From JAZDIU01 sp043804635 (GTDB lineage Bacteria; Chloroflexota; Dehalococcoidia; Dehalococcoidales; UBA2162): a DNA stretch of 11,532 nucleotides. Numbering within the stretch: the stretch's first letter is position 1; every line of letters begins with the position of its first letter. The notes under the pieces were generated by a model. That model did not search any database and had not been told where the DNA came from. It saw nothing but the letters and a program-made list of their open reading frames with translations. The DNA is taken from NCBI GenBank assembly GCA_043804635.1, contig JAZDIU010000047.1, forward strand, positions 1 through 11,532, read 5' to 3'. Shown here one piece after another: positions 1 through 5,693 of the stretch. The position numbers and the translations under genes are program-made.

Positions 1-15
1 CGTTAATTGATAAGT

Positions 16-35
16 GTTAGCAATTTGTTAGCAAT
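16..35. repeat. Short tandem direct repeat (9 bp, twice)
   Basis: The 9-mer GTTAGCAAT occurs at 16-24 and again at 27-35, separated by TT, giving an 11-bp period. It lies about 70 bp beyond the 3' end of the tRNA-Ser gene in a stretch (1-101) where I see no gene. Two copies are too few to say what it is. It could be a protein-binding site, since 11 bp is close to a helical turn, or chance. Confidence 0.35.
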
Positions 36-101
36 AAGGGAAAAACCTTAAACAGTAACGACCTCTTAGTTACCTAGTTCCTTAATTTTAGCTTCAAAAA
101 C

Positions 102-189
102 TGGCGGAGGAGGTGGGATTCGAACCCACGGTCCCTTGCGGGACAACGGTTTTCAAGACCGTCACCATAGACCACTCGGTCACCCCTCC
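102..189 (-). tRNA. trnS: tRNA-Ser (anticodon UGA)
   Basis: Read on the minus strand, this stretch folds as a class II (long variable arm) tRNA. The 7-bp acceptor stem pairs GGAGGGG (183-189) with CTCCTCC, including one G-U pair. The anticodon loop reads CUUGAAA, with the TGA anticodon complementary to plus positions 153-155. The variable arm is a GTCCC/GGGAC hairpin, and the T arm carries the usual GGTTCGAATCC. The discriminator base is G and CCA is encoded at 102-104. The long variable arm together with the UGA anticodon fixes the identity as serine, reading UCN codons. A run of five T follows on the minus strand (plus 96-100) but without a clear hairpin. I could not identify a convincing promoter in the 136 bp upstream (190-325). 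Confidence 0.97.
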
Positions 190-325
190 AAGCCGCATAA
201 TTTAAGGAAAGCAGTTGACATAATGGTGATTTGTGAATTGCTTTTTGGTAACTTTGTTATTATGCCTTACGCTAACCGCTTCGTCAAATCTCCGGGCAGT
301 GCTTCAGCAATCCGTGGAATTGCTG

Positions 326-997
326 CTAATAAGTGGTATTATTCTCGTAAGGCGCCATTCTGTTTTGAATACCGGCAATAGTGTCTTTTGAATACTTGAC
401 CATCAGCGGGTCTTTAGATGATTGGACTACTTTTGTTAAATCATCGATTGCTTTTTCATATTCATGTAGATTGGTGTAAGCCACACCGCGGTTATAGTAT
501 GAATCTAAGTTTGATGGGTCGAGTCCAATCGCAACCGTAAAATCCTGAATAGCTTTTACATCGTCACCGTCATAAGCGTATGCTAACCCGCGGTTATGAT
601 ATGCCATAGGCTTGGCATTACCAAGGATTTGTATTGCCGTAGAATAGTCGGCAATAGCTTCGCTATATTTGCTCGTCTTACTGTAGATGTTGCCTCTATT
701 AAAATATGCCTCGCCGTATCGTGGGTCTAATTTTATTGCCATATTTAAATCTGAAATGGCTTTATTGTATTCTTGTGTCCCTTGATACGCCAGACCTCTA
801 TTGTTATAAGCAGACGGGCTGGGTTCTTTATTTATTGCCTGGGTGAATTCAGTTATCGCACTTGCATACTTTTGCTTTTCCAGCAACGCCAGTCCTCTGG
901 TGTTATATTCCTGAGCGGACAGTTCCCGACACGAACCTGCCGTCAGTAATATTGAGACAAGAGCCGCTAGTATCAAAAAATATTTTCCTTTAATCAT
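326..997 (-). CDS. Exported tetratricopeptide-repeat (TPR) protein
   Basis: A 223-residue protein. Residues 1-22 form a hydrophobic export signal, and Cys23 (AGSC) could be a lipidated cysteine, although the -3 residue is Ala rather than the usual Leu, so a lipoprotein is only possible. From about residue 30 to 200 there are five consecutive 34-residue TPR units, each with the pattern Y-N-R-G-x-A-Y...Y-x-K-A-I-x-D-x-x-x-A-I-x-x-D-P. TPRs form a superhelical scaffold for protein-protein contacts, so the likely role is an extracytoplasmic assembly or adaptor protein. The partner is unknown. The ATG at 997 has an AAAGG ribosome site about 8 bp upstream, and a TATAAT box lies about 30 bp before the start. 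It is transcribed alone, divergently from the lipoprotein gene at 1123. An inverted repeat follows the stop but lacks a T-run. Confidence 0.85.
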   Translation of the reverse strand: MIKGKYFLILAALVSILLTAGSCRELSAQEYNTRGLALLEKQKYASAITEFTQAINKEPSPSAYNNRGLAYQGTQEYNKAISDLNMAIKLDPRYGEAYFNRGNIYSKTSKYSEAIADYSTAIQILGNAKPMAYHNRGLAYAYDGDDVKAIQDFTVAIGLDPSNLDSYYNRGVAYTNLHEYEKAIDDLTKVVQSSKDPLMVKYSKDTIAGIQNRMAPYENNTTY

Positions 998-1026
998 CTT
1001 TAAACCTTTTTGAAATTACTTATGCT

Positions 1027-1032
1027 ATTATA
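1027..1032 (-). promoter_or_regulatory. Probable -10 box for the TPR gene
   Basis: On the minus strand a perfect TATAAT lies here, about 30 bp before the ATG at 997, which would give a leader of roughly 22 nt. The matching -35 is weak: only TTAGAA-like sequence lies at a suitable distance. The call rests on the -10 alone and on the position between two divergent genes. Confidence 0.5.
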
Positions 1033-1056
1033 CCGAGAAGCCCGATAAATTTCTAA

Positions 1057-1086
1057 TTGACACACGCCTATCTAAGGAATTAAAAT
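1057..1086 (+). promoter_or_regulatory. Sigma-70-type promoter for the lipoprotein operon
   Basis: TTGACA (1057-1062), an 18-bp spacer and TAAAAT (1081-1086) make a near-consensus housekeeping promoter. Transcription would start near 1093, about 30 bp before the TTG start at 1123. It is back to back with the -10 box of the divergent TPR gene. Confidence 0.7.
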
Positions 1087-1122
1087 CAGCCAGAACACAT
1101 TTACAAGTACGGAGGCTGCTTT

Positions 1123-1596
1123 TTGAAAATCACTCTAAACTTAAAACACAACGTGAACAAATATGGCTTTCTTGGTATCTGTTTATTTATTGGTTTGATG
1201 CTTTTAGTAAGTTGCGGTCCTCAAGCTCCGGCAGGCACACCAAAAAGCCAGGTCCTGGTTAATGGTACGGTAAACGTCGAGGCGGGTAAGTATTATGAAA
1301 TGCCTTTCTCAGTTACAAGTGCAATGCGGGATGCGACCGTATCCGGTTCATTCCGCGCTTCTGGCGGACAAACCAATAACATCGAAGTTTTTATCCTCGA
1401 TGATAAGGCTTTTACTGATTGGACTAACGGGTATCAAGTCAAACCTTCTTACTATTCCGGACGCGTAACCGAAGGTAATATCGAGGCATTAGTCAGCGCA
1501 CAGGGAAAATATCACCTGGTCATTAGCAGTGTATTCTCTGTGTTTTCATCGAAAGAGGTCTCAGCGAACGTCAGTCTGCAGTGGTACGAGCGCTAG
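1123..1596 (+). CDS. Lipoprotein of unknown function with a GOLD-like beta-sandwich
   Basis: A 157-residue protein with a type II signal peptide: a basic N-terminus, a hydrophobic core (about 15-28) and the lipobox LVSC with Cys31 as the lipidated residue. It should therefore be anchored to the outer face of the cytoplasmic membrane. The mature part (about 45-155) alternates short beta-strand-like stretches: a polar segment, EVFILDD, a YYSG turn, a GKYHLVISS stretch and a final KEVSANVSLQW strand. This pattern resembles small GOLD/pre-peptidase-like sandwiches in exported proteins. That is a pattern impression, not a proven family match. The start is TTG, chosen because GGAGG (1111-1115) sits 7 bp upstream and no ATG fits better. 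The isochorismatase-fold gene follows after 20 bp, probably in the same transcript. Substrate and partner are unknown. Confidence 0.8.
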   Translation: MKITLNLKHNVNKYGFLGICLFIGLMLLVSCGPQAPAGTPKSQVLVNGTVNVEAGKYYEMPFSVTSAMRDATVSGSFRASGGQTNNIEVFILDDKAFTDWTNGYQVKPSYYSGRVTEGNIEALVSAQGKYHLVISSVFSVFSSKEVSANVSLQWYER

Positions 1597-1616
1597 GTCA
1601 TTGAAAGGGGACATAG

Positions 1617-2150
1617 ATGTCTGAAAAGGGGAAAGCTGTCATCGTTGTCGATATGCAAAAAGACAACGTCGGCAGATTTTGTCGCGATATCATTCCCAAC
1701 ATCAAGCTCCTGATAGAAAAAGCCAGGGACAAAGGAATTCCGATTATATTCGCCTGTGACAGCCGATATCCGGATGATTTCCTTTTCACCAGGTTAGGGC
1801 ATAAACCTCACGCCATTCGGGGAACTAAAGGGGCTGAGGTCATAGACGAACTCAATCCCAAACCCACCGATGTAATGATTCAAAAGAGGATGCTGAGCGG
1901 ATTCTTCGCCAGCGACCTCGATTTCACGCTGCGCCAGAAAGGTGTTACAACACTTATTGTGACCGGAATTGCCGGCTCTGGCTGCGTCTTAAAAACGGTG
2001 ATGGACGCTTATGAGTTGGGCTATGAAGTAATCGTTCCGGCGGATGGCTGTGCTTCACTGTCCATCGAAGAGCAGGAGTGGGCACTTAAATACTTCGAAC
2101 GCCGCAAGATGCTCAAAAAGAGCATAAATGAAGTCATCGAAGTACTCTGA
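1617..2150 (+). CDS. Isochorismatase-fold cysteine hydrolase
   Basis: A 177-residue cytoplasmic protein, the usual length for the isochorismatase/nicotinamidase superfamily. The expected catalytic triad is visible: Asp12 in VVDMQ at the end of the first strand, Lys90 in IQKRMLSGF, and Cys123 in GIAGSGCV. The C-terminal DAYELGYEVIVPADGCAS stretch is also typical. The superfamily hydrolyses amide or ether bonds through a cysteine nucleophile; members include nicotinamidases, N-carbamoylsarcosine amidase and isochorismatase. The substrate cannot be read here. The residues before the cysteine (IAGSG) differ from the frequent T-N-V or T-D-V, and the metal-binding His pattern of nicotinamidases is not evident, so I do not call it PncA. 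The ATG follows AAAGGGG by 6 bp. It lies 20 bp after the lipoprotein gene and is probably co-transcribed with it. Confidence 0.9.
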   Translation: MSEKGKAVIVVDMQKDNVGRFCRDIIPNIKLLIEKARDKGIPIIFACDSRYPDDFLFTRLGHKPHAIRGTKGAEVIDELNPKPTDVMIQKRMLSGFFASDLDFTLRQKGVTTLIVTGIAGSGCVLKTVMDAYELGYEVIVPADGCASLSIEEQEWALKYFERRKMLKKSINEVIEVL

Positions 2151-2178
2151 TGTTTCAGACGGATGATTAAAGTTAAAA

Positions 2179-2664
2179 ATGGTAGCTTTTGTCATTAAAA
2201 TCTTAAGGTTGATATTTAGAGCAATACTAATTTTGATTTCTTTATGTTCTGGAGTTCTTGGTTTACACGGGATTTACGCATATTTTTTCAAAGACACTAT
2301 TAGTAGTAACACGGATAAAATATTCTTAGCATGGCATGTCCCTAACGTTGTAATCAGTAGGATAATTCAACAAATAACGGTTCGCTCATTAGAGTCGATA
2401 TTGCTTCCGATCGTATTGATAGTAGTTGGACTCGTGACATGGATTACTCAATCAAGCATGGCACAAAGGCCATTTTACAGAAGAGTGCGTTTCTCAAACC
2501 CGACACAGGCATCTCCAATCGCTTGGTTTTTGATTATAGCAGGAGTTGTAGCAACAGCGTATGTTCTGGCTAATTGGCAATCAATAGACAAAGAAGTTGC
2601 TGTATTTGTGATATCGGCGAACGTATTATCAATATTGTGGAATTTTTCAGTTTTTCGTGGTTAG
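2179..2664 (+). CDS. Unknown four-helix membrane protein
   Basis: A 161-residue hydrophobic protein that I do not recognise. Four membrane segments are apparent, at about residues 12-36, 72-90, 113-132 and 138-156. A basic loop (about 97-105, PFYRRVRF) probably faces the cytoplasm, and a polar stretch lies between helices 1 and 2. There is no clear Shine-Dalgarno site before the ATG, unlike almost every other gene here. The DNA is visibly richer in A+T than its neighbours, which may mean recent acquisition or weak selection. It lies 28 bp after the isochorismatase-fold gene on the same strand and converges on the lipid kinase gene with 28 bp between them. The open frame and coherent hydrophobic pattern support a real gene, but the start is uncertain. 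Confidence 0.6.
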   Translation: MVAFVIKILRLIFRAILILISLCSGVLGLHGIYAYFFKDTISSNTDKIFLAWHVPNVVISRIIQQITVRSLESILLPIVLIVVGLVTWITQSSMAQRPFYRRVRFSNPTQASPIAWFLIIAGVVATAYVLANWQSIDKEVAVFVISANVLSILWNFSVFRG

Positions 2665-2692
2665 GTTTTGCTATTAATCTGGCAAGAAGCCT

Positions 2693-3300
2693 TTACGAAA
2701 TTCTGAACACTCCCGGTAGAATCATTGCAAAGGCACTGCCCGGGGCTATCGTGAGGTTATCATTCAGCGGTAAATTCAGTGCCTGGAATATAGTTGCCGC
2801 AACCGCGCCAGCAATCGCCATAATCAGCGAAAGCTCGGGATAGATACCCGAAAAAGTGATGCCGATTACCAGACAAACGGCGAGACAGGCTAAATTTCCT
2901 TCGATGCTTTTACCACGGATTTTATGTTTTCCTATCCAGGAACCGATTACTGTTGCCATCGAGTCGCCCAGAGCGGCGAACAGGATAGAAGGCACTGCGA
3001 TGTATTTGGGGAATACGAGAGCAGTGAGTAAAGCTCCGCAGAGGAAATAGGTAGAGCCGGTAACTTTCCTTTCTTCTCCTTTGCGAACGACAAAAGAGAA
3101 CCATGTTGCAAATTTGCGGTTCAGGGCCGGCAACGCGAATCGGACGACTTCAAATGCAACCATAACGAAGGTGGCGATGGCAAGGAACAGGAGCATATAA
3201 AACCGTGGAAAAAAAACAGGGCAAGACCGATTGCCGTTCCTACGGTAAAATGGATGACTTCTTTCTTGAACACAGCGCACATTGGATAGGAATTACTCAT
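2693..3300 (-). CDS. SEC59/DGK1/VTE5-family CTP-dependent lipid kinase, frameshifted near its 5' end
   Basis: An integral membrane protein with family hallmarks of dolichol kinase, yeast DGK1 and plant VTE5. Residues below use the uncorrected 195-residue frame that starts at GTG 3280: RKGEERKVTGSTYF (66-79), ALGDSMATVIGSWIG (103-117), GKSIEGNLA (123-131) and NDNLTIAPGSA (173-183). Such enzymes phosphorylate polyprenol or diacylglycerol-like lipids with CTP; the substrate here is not evident. The first 23 or so residues of that frame look non-native. The other frame from ATG 3300 gives the expected family N-terminus (FKKEVIHFTVGTAIGLALFF) and would join the main frame if the A8 run at 3209-3216 had nine bases, giving 202 residues. 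As written the gene is therefore broken, by mutation, sequencing error or phase variation. A promoter at 3306-3334 supports ATG 3300 as the start. No Shine-Dalgarno site is present. Confidence 0.8.
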
Positions 3301-3305
3301 AGCTT

Positions 3306-3334
3306 AATTTACAGTTTGTAGTTCAAGCCGTCAA
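3306..3334 (-). promoter_or_regulatory. Promoter of the lipid kinase gene, apparently leaderless
   Basis: On the minus strand, TTGACG (plus 3329-3334), a 17-bp spacer and TAAATT (plus 3306-3311) form a plausible sigma-70-type promoter. The -10 box ends 5 bp before the ATG at 3300, so transcription would begin at or within a base or two of that ATG. There is no Shine-Dalgarno site in front of it, which fits a leaderless transcript. Confidence 0.55.
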
Positions 3335-3365
3335 GGATTAAAGTTAAATTCGGAGGCGTTTTTCG

Positions 3366-3394
3366 TTGACAAAAATGTAATAAGAAAGTAAAAT
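3366..3394 (+). promoter_or_regulatory. Strong sigma-70-type promoter of the hydratase/SDR operon
   Basis: TTGACA (3366-3371), exactly 17 bp and TAAAAT (3389-3394) match the housekeeping consensus in 11 of 12 positions. The predicted start is near 3401, leaving a leader of about 28 nt that contains GGAGGTGA (3417-3424) ahead of the ATG at 3429. I see no obvious operator overlapping it. Confidence 0.8.
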
Positions 3395-3428
3395 CTCCCG
3401 TTGGAGCTTTCGATACGGAGGTGAGCTT

Positions 3429-3905
3429 ATGCTGCCAAAAGATGTAACGGATTATATCGGTAAGTCGTTAGGAACAAGAATGTTCGAAGTGGAGAGAGGC
3501 TCGATTATGCGGTTTGCCGAAGCAGTCGGCGACCTGAATCCTCTTTATCACGATGATGAACACGCCCGAAATTCAAGATATGGCTCAATTATCGCTCCTC
3601 CCGGTTTTTTTGGCTGGCCGGCTAAAAGAACGAGCGCCGTCCTGTTTAGTACCGAGTTAGTTGGTGAGGTCACGGATGTCCTGGCGAAAGCCGGTTATCC
3701 CAGAGGCCTCGACGGCGGCATAGAGATGGAATTCTTTAAGCCGATTCGAGCTGGCGATAAACTGGCGGCGGCATCTTTGTGTAAAGACATTGTCGAGCGG
3801 GAGGGGAAAACCGGTAAATTCGCTCTAGTAACTTATGAGACGGTCTATATTAATCAGGATGGCGAGGTGGCGGCTAAAGTCGTACAAACTTCTATCAGAC
3901 GTTAA
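3429..3905 (+). CDS. MaoC-like hot-dog hydratase, N-terminal-type (non-catalytic) subunit
   Basis: A 158-residue single hot-dog-fold protein of the MaoC N-terminal type, recognised by FAEAVGDLNPLYHDDEHAR (about 29-47), the RYGSIIAPPGFFGWP stretch (50-64) and the later GGIEMEFFKPIRAGDKL. In double hot-dog (R)-specific enoyl-CoA hydratases this half mainly shapes the acyl tunnel, while the other half carries the Asp/His dyad. Here the motif reads D35-L-N37-P-L-Y40-H, with Tyr at the position of the catalytic His, consistent with a non-catalytic partner. The second subunit follows after 13 bp, so a heteromeric enzyme is likely. The start is well set by GGAGGTGA 4 bp upstream. It is the first gene of the operon behind the promoter at 3366. 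Full 3-hydroxyacyl-CoA dehydratase function is inferred, not shown. Confidence 0.88.
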   Translation: MLPKDVTDYIGKSLGTRMFEVERGSIMRFAEAVGDLNPLYHDDEHARNSRYGSIIAPPGFFGWPAKRTSAVLFSTELVGEVTDVLAKAGYPRGLDGGIEMEFFKPIRAGDKLAAASLCKDIVEREGKTGKFALVTYETVYINQDGEVAAKVVQTSIRR

Positions 3906-3918
3906 AGGGAGGCGATAG

Positions 3919-4383
3919 ATGGCTAAACAGCTTTACTGGGAAGATGTTAAAGAAGGCAGCGAAGTAACTCCTCTGTCTAAAATTGCCACTACTCTAATGC
4001 TGGTCAGGTGGGCGGGAGGCTCGGGTGATTTCAATCCGCTTCACTACGACCATAGTTTTGCGGCAAAGCAAGGGGTTGGTAAGCCGATTGTGCACGGCGC
4101 CCTCAAACGGCAGTGGTTAGTCCAGTTGGTGACCGACTGGATTGGGGACGAAGGGACATTGAAGAAGTTTTCCTGTCAGTACCGGGCGATTGACTGGCCC
4201 AGACAGATGAAAACTCAGCCCGACCCTGAAGAAGGGGAGACCTGGTTAGTCAAGGGTAAGGTTACCAAGAAATACCAGGAGGGCAACGAGCATCTGGTTG
4301 ATTGCGAAATATGGGTCCAGAACGGTAAAAGCGAAATAACCACTCCGGGTAAGGCGACAGTCGCTCTGCCATCTCGGAGTTAG
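3919..4383 (+). CDS. MaoC-like (R)-specific enoyl-CoA hydratase, catalytic subunit
   Basis: A 154-residue hot-dog protein with the intact hydratase 2 motif GDFNPLHYDHSFAA (36-49), in which Asp37, Asn39 and His42 are the expected catalytic and positioning residues. A GVGKPIVHGAL stretch (52-62) follows. The family hydrates trans-2-enoyl-CoA to (R)-3-hydroxyacyl-CoA, or runs the reverse dehydration. GGGAGG sits before the ATG, which is 13 bp after the previous stop, so the two subunits should be translated together and probably assemble as a heterodimer or heterotetramer, as in mycobacterial HadAB or ChsH1-ChsH2. The (R)-3-hydroxyacyl product would be the substrate of the SDR encoded 38 bp downstream. 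Chain length or ring specificity is not readable. Confidence 0.9.
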   Translation: MAKQLYWEDVKEGSEVTPLSKIATTLMLVRWAGGSGDFNPLHYDHSFAAKQGVGKPIVHGALKRQWLVQLVTDWIGDEGTLKKFSCQYRAIDWPRQMKTQPDPEEGETWLVKGKVTKKYQEGNEHLVDCEIWVQNGKSEITTPGKATVALPSRS

Positions 4384-4421
4384 AAAGATACAACAATAAA
4401 AATTTTAAGGAGGTTTTAGCA

Positions 4422-5369
4422 ATGGGCGATAGTTTAAAGGATAAGGTGGCAGTAGTCACCGGTGCCGGCCGAGGAATCGGTAGAGGCATAGCTATTATGC
4501 TGGGCGAGGAAGGTGCTAAAGTCGTGGTCAATGACCTGGGCGTGGCTCGCGATGGCACAGGCGCTGAGAAGGGACCAGCCGATGAAGTGGTCGCTGAGAT
4601 TAAGAAAAAGAAGGGCATAGCCGTCGTTAATTATAATAACGTAGCGACGGTAGAAGGCGGCGAAGGGATTGTTAAGGCAGCGGTCGATAATTTCGGCAAA
4701 ATCGATATTCTGATTAACGTTGCCGGCATCCTCCGAGACCGTATGATATTCAATATGAGTCCCGAAGAATGGGATGGCGTTATCAAAACTCACCTCTACG
4801 GTCACTATAATTGCACCCGGCCGGCTTCTGCACTGATGAGACAGCAGAGGAGCGGCAGTATCATTAATTTCGGTTCCAGCACAGGACTGGGTAATGGCGG
4901 GCAGGCAAACTACGCCGCGGCTAAAGAGGGGATTATTGGTTTTACCAGAACAATCGCACGGGATCTGGGTAGGTATGGCATTTATTGCAATGCCATCCGT
5001 CCCACAGCCGGCACCAGGATGACGATATCGCCGGAATATGAAGAGGGTTTGCAGGGAAGGATTCGCCGTGGTGAGCTTACTGTAGCTCAGGCGGCGGCAA
5101 AGCGGCCACCGGAGCCAGATTTTGTGGCACCCTTTGTAGTGTGGCTGGCGATTAATGCATCTAAATATAATATTAATGGCTATGACTTTGCTGTCAGGGG
5201 CGGACACGTCGGTCTATACAGCCAGCCGGTTGAGATAAGGTGTATCGATAAGGACTTCCGCAAATACGGAAAGTGGACGCTGGACGAGCTGGATGCTATT
5301 GCCCCCACCACTATTTGTGCTAATCTGGTGAACCCCAATCCACCACAGCCACCTGCTGAGAAGAAATAA
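4422..5369 (+). CDS. Short-chain dehydrogenase resembling the (3R)-hydroxyacyl-CoA dehydrogenase domain of MFE-2
   Basis: A 315-residue SDR. The Rossmann glycine motif VTGAGRGIGRG is at 12-22, and Asp38 after the second strand (VVVND) suggests NAD(H) preference. NVAG (99-102) replaces the common NNAG. The catalytic Tyr164 and Lys168 lie in QANYAAAK, with Ser152 or Ser153 as the third residue. NDLG, the insertion after it, AGILRDRM, GNGGQANYAAAK and AGTRMT closely resemble peroxisomal multifunctional enzyme 2 (17-beta-HSD4) rather than FabG. The protein is also about 65 residues longer than FabG, with a C-terminal extension (about 250-315) ending in a proline-rich tail. It probably oxidises (R)-3-hydroxyacyl-CoA to 3-ketoacyl-CoA after the upstream hydratase pair. 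AAGGAGGT lies 7 bp before the ATG. It is the last gene of the operon, and an intrinsic terminator follows 20 bp after the stop. Confidence 0.9.
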   Translation: MGDSLKDKVAVVTGAGRGIGRGIAIMLGEEGAKVVVNDLGVARDGTGAEKGPADEVVAEIKKKKGIAVVNYNNVATVEGGEGIVKAAVDNFGKIDILINVAGILRDRMIFNMSPEEWDGVIKTHLYGHYNCTRPASALMRQQRSGSIINFGSSTGLGNGGQANYAAAKEGIIGFTRTIARDLGRYGIYCNAIRPTAGTRMTISPEYEEGLQGRIRRGELTVAQAAAKRPPEPDFVAPFVVWLAINASKYNINGYDFAVRGGHVGLYSQPVEIRCIDKDFRKYGKWTLDELDAIAPTTICANLVNPNPPQPPAEKK

Positions 5370-5389
5370 GTAAAGTATTATTAAGTATT

Positions 5390-5428
5390 AAGCCTCCAGA
5401 ATTTAAGATTCTGGAGGCTTTTTATTTT
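5390..5428 (+). terminator. Intrinsic terminator of the hydratase/SDR operon
   Basis: A perfect 13-bp stem pairs AAGCCTCCAGAAT (5390-5402) with ATTCTGGAGGCTT (5408-5420) around a 5-nt TTAAG loop. It is followed by TTTTT (5419-5423) and further T-rich sequence. It starts 20 bp after the SDR stop. On the opposite strand the hairpin is followed only by an A/T mixture, so minus-strand termination would be weaker but possible. The minus-strand hpt remnant runs into it: its stop codon is 5422-5424. Confidence 0.95.
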
Positions 5429-5614
5429 ATAAGCTTGAATTCTTTGACGTCTACCAGACCGAGGTCAGCCATAAAGATGGAGGAGCCTTTGAGAATCCCT
5501 ATCAGCAGAGGAGACTTGACTTTATAGTTCTTGGTAATTTCAACCGCAAGTTTTTTAACTGCGGCCTCTATTTCCTGCCGGCTGAAAAGAATACGAGGTG
5601 AGGTTTAATTCCAC
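5422..5614 (-). pseudogene. hpt: Decayed 5' fragment of a hypoxanthine phosphoribosyltransferase gene
   Basis: This lies in the 324-bp stretch without an intact gene (5370-5693). Minus-strand codons 5595-5422 encode 57 residues. They begin RILFSRQEIEAAV, continue with VEITKNY and reach LLIGILKGSSIFMADL. This is the N-terminal part of Hpt, including the LKGS pyrophosphate-binding loop. Hpt salvages hypoxanthine and guanine with PRPP and is normally about 170-190 residues. After ADL the similarity fades and a TAA ends the frame at 5422-5424 inside the terminator. The PRPP-binding (VEDI-DTG) and C-terminal parts are absent. No start codon is in frame: a TAA lies at 5605-5607. A GTG at 5614 would open MELNLTS- and join the fragment only if one base were restored. 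So there are at least two lesions, and the fragment should not make an active enzyme. Confidence 0.75.
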
Positions 5615-5693
5615 AGGAGGGATTATAACCTTTACCTCTGGTTATGTTTAGGGAGACTAACAGTAGAGGCTTAGCCGCTATCCATCTGGCTAA

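Noticed and set aside
1..189. tRNA-Ser as an integration (att) site
   Set aside because: No integrase, no repeat of the tRNA 3' end and no mobile genes are visible nearby.
215..220. Isolated TTGACA on the plus strand
   Set aside because: No -10 box lies at 16-18 bp and no plus-strand gene follows.
305..325. CAGCAAT/ATTGCTG inverted repeat just after the TPR gene stop
   Set aside because: The stem is only 7 bp and no T-run follows on the minus strand, so I do not call it a terminator.
2574..2843. An 89-codon plus-strand open frame bridging the membrane protein and lipid kinase genes
   Set aside because: It overlaps two better genes, one of them antisense, and encodes nothing recognisable.
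4434..5207. A 257-codon open frame antisense to the SDR gene
   Set aside because: The sense strand encodes a full SDR with all motifs and a good ribosome site. The antisense product has no recognisable domain and no Shine-Dalgarno site, so it is a shadow.
5671..5693. TTAGCC/GGCTAA inverted repeat after the permease stop
   Set aside because: It has a 6-bp stem, an 11-nt loop and no T-run; it is too weak to be a terminator.
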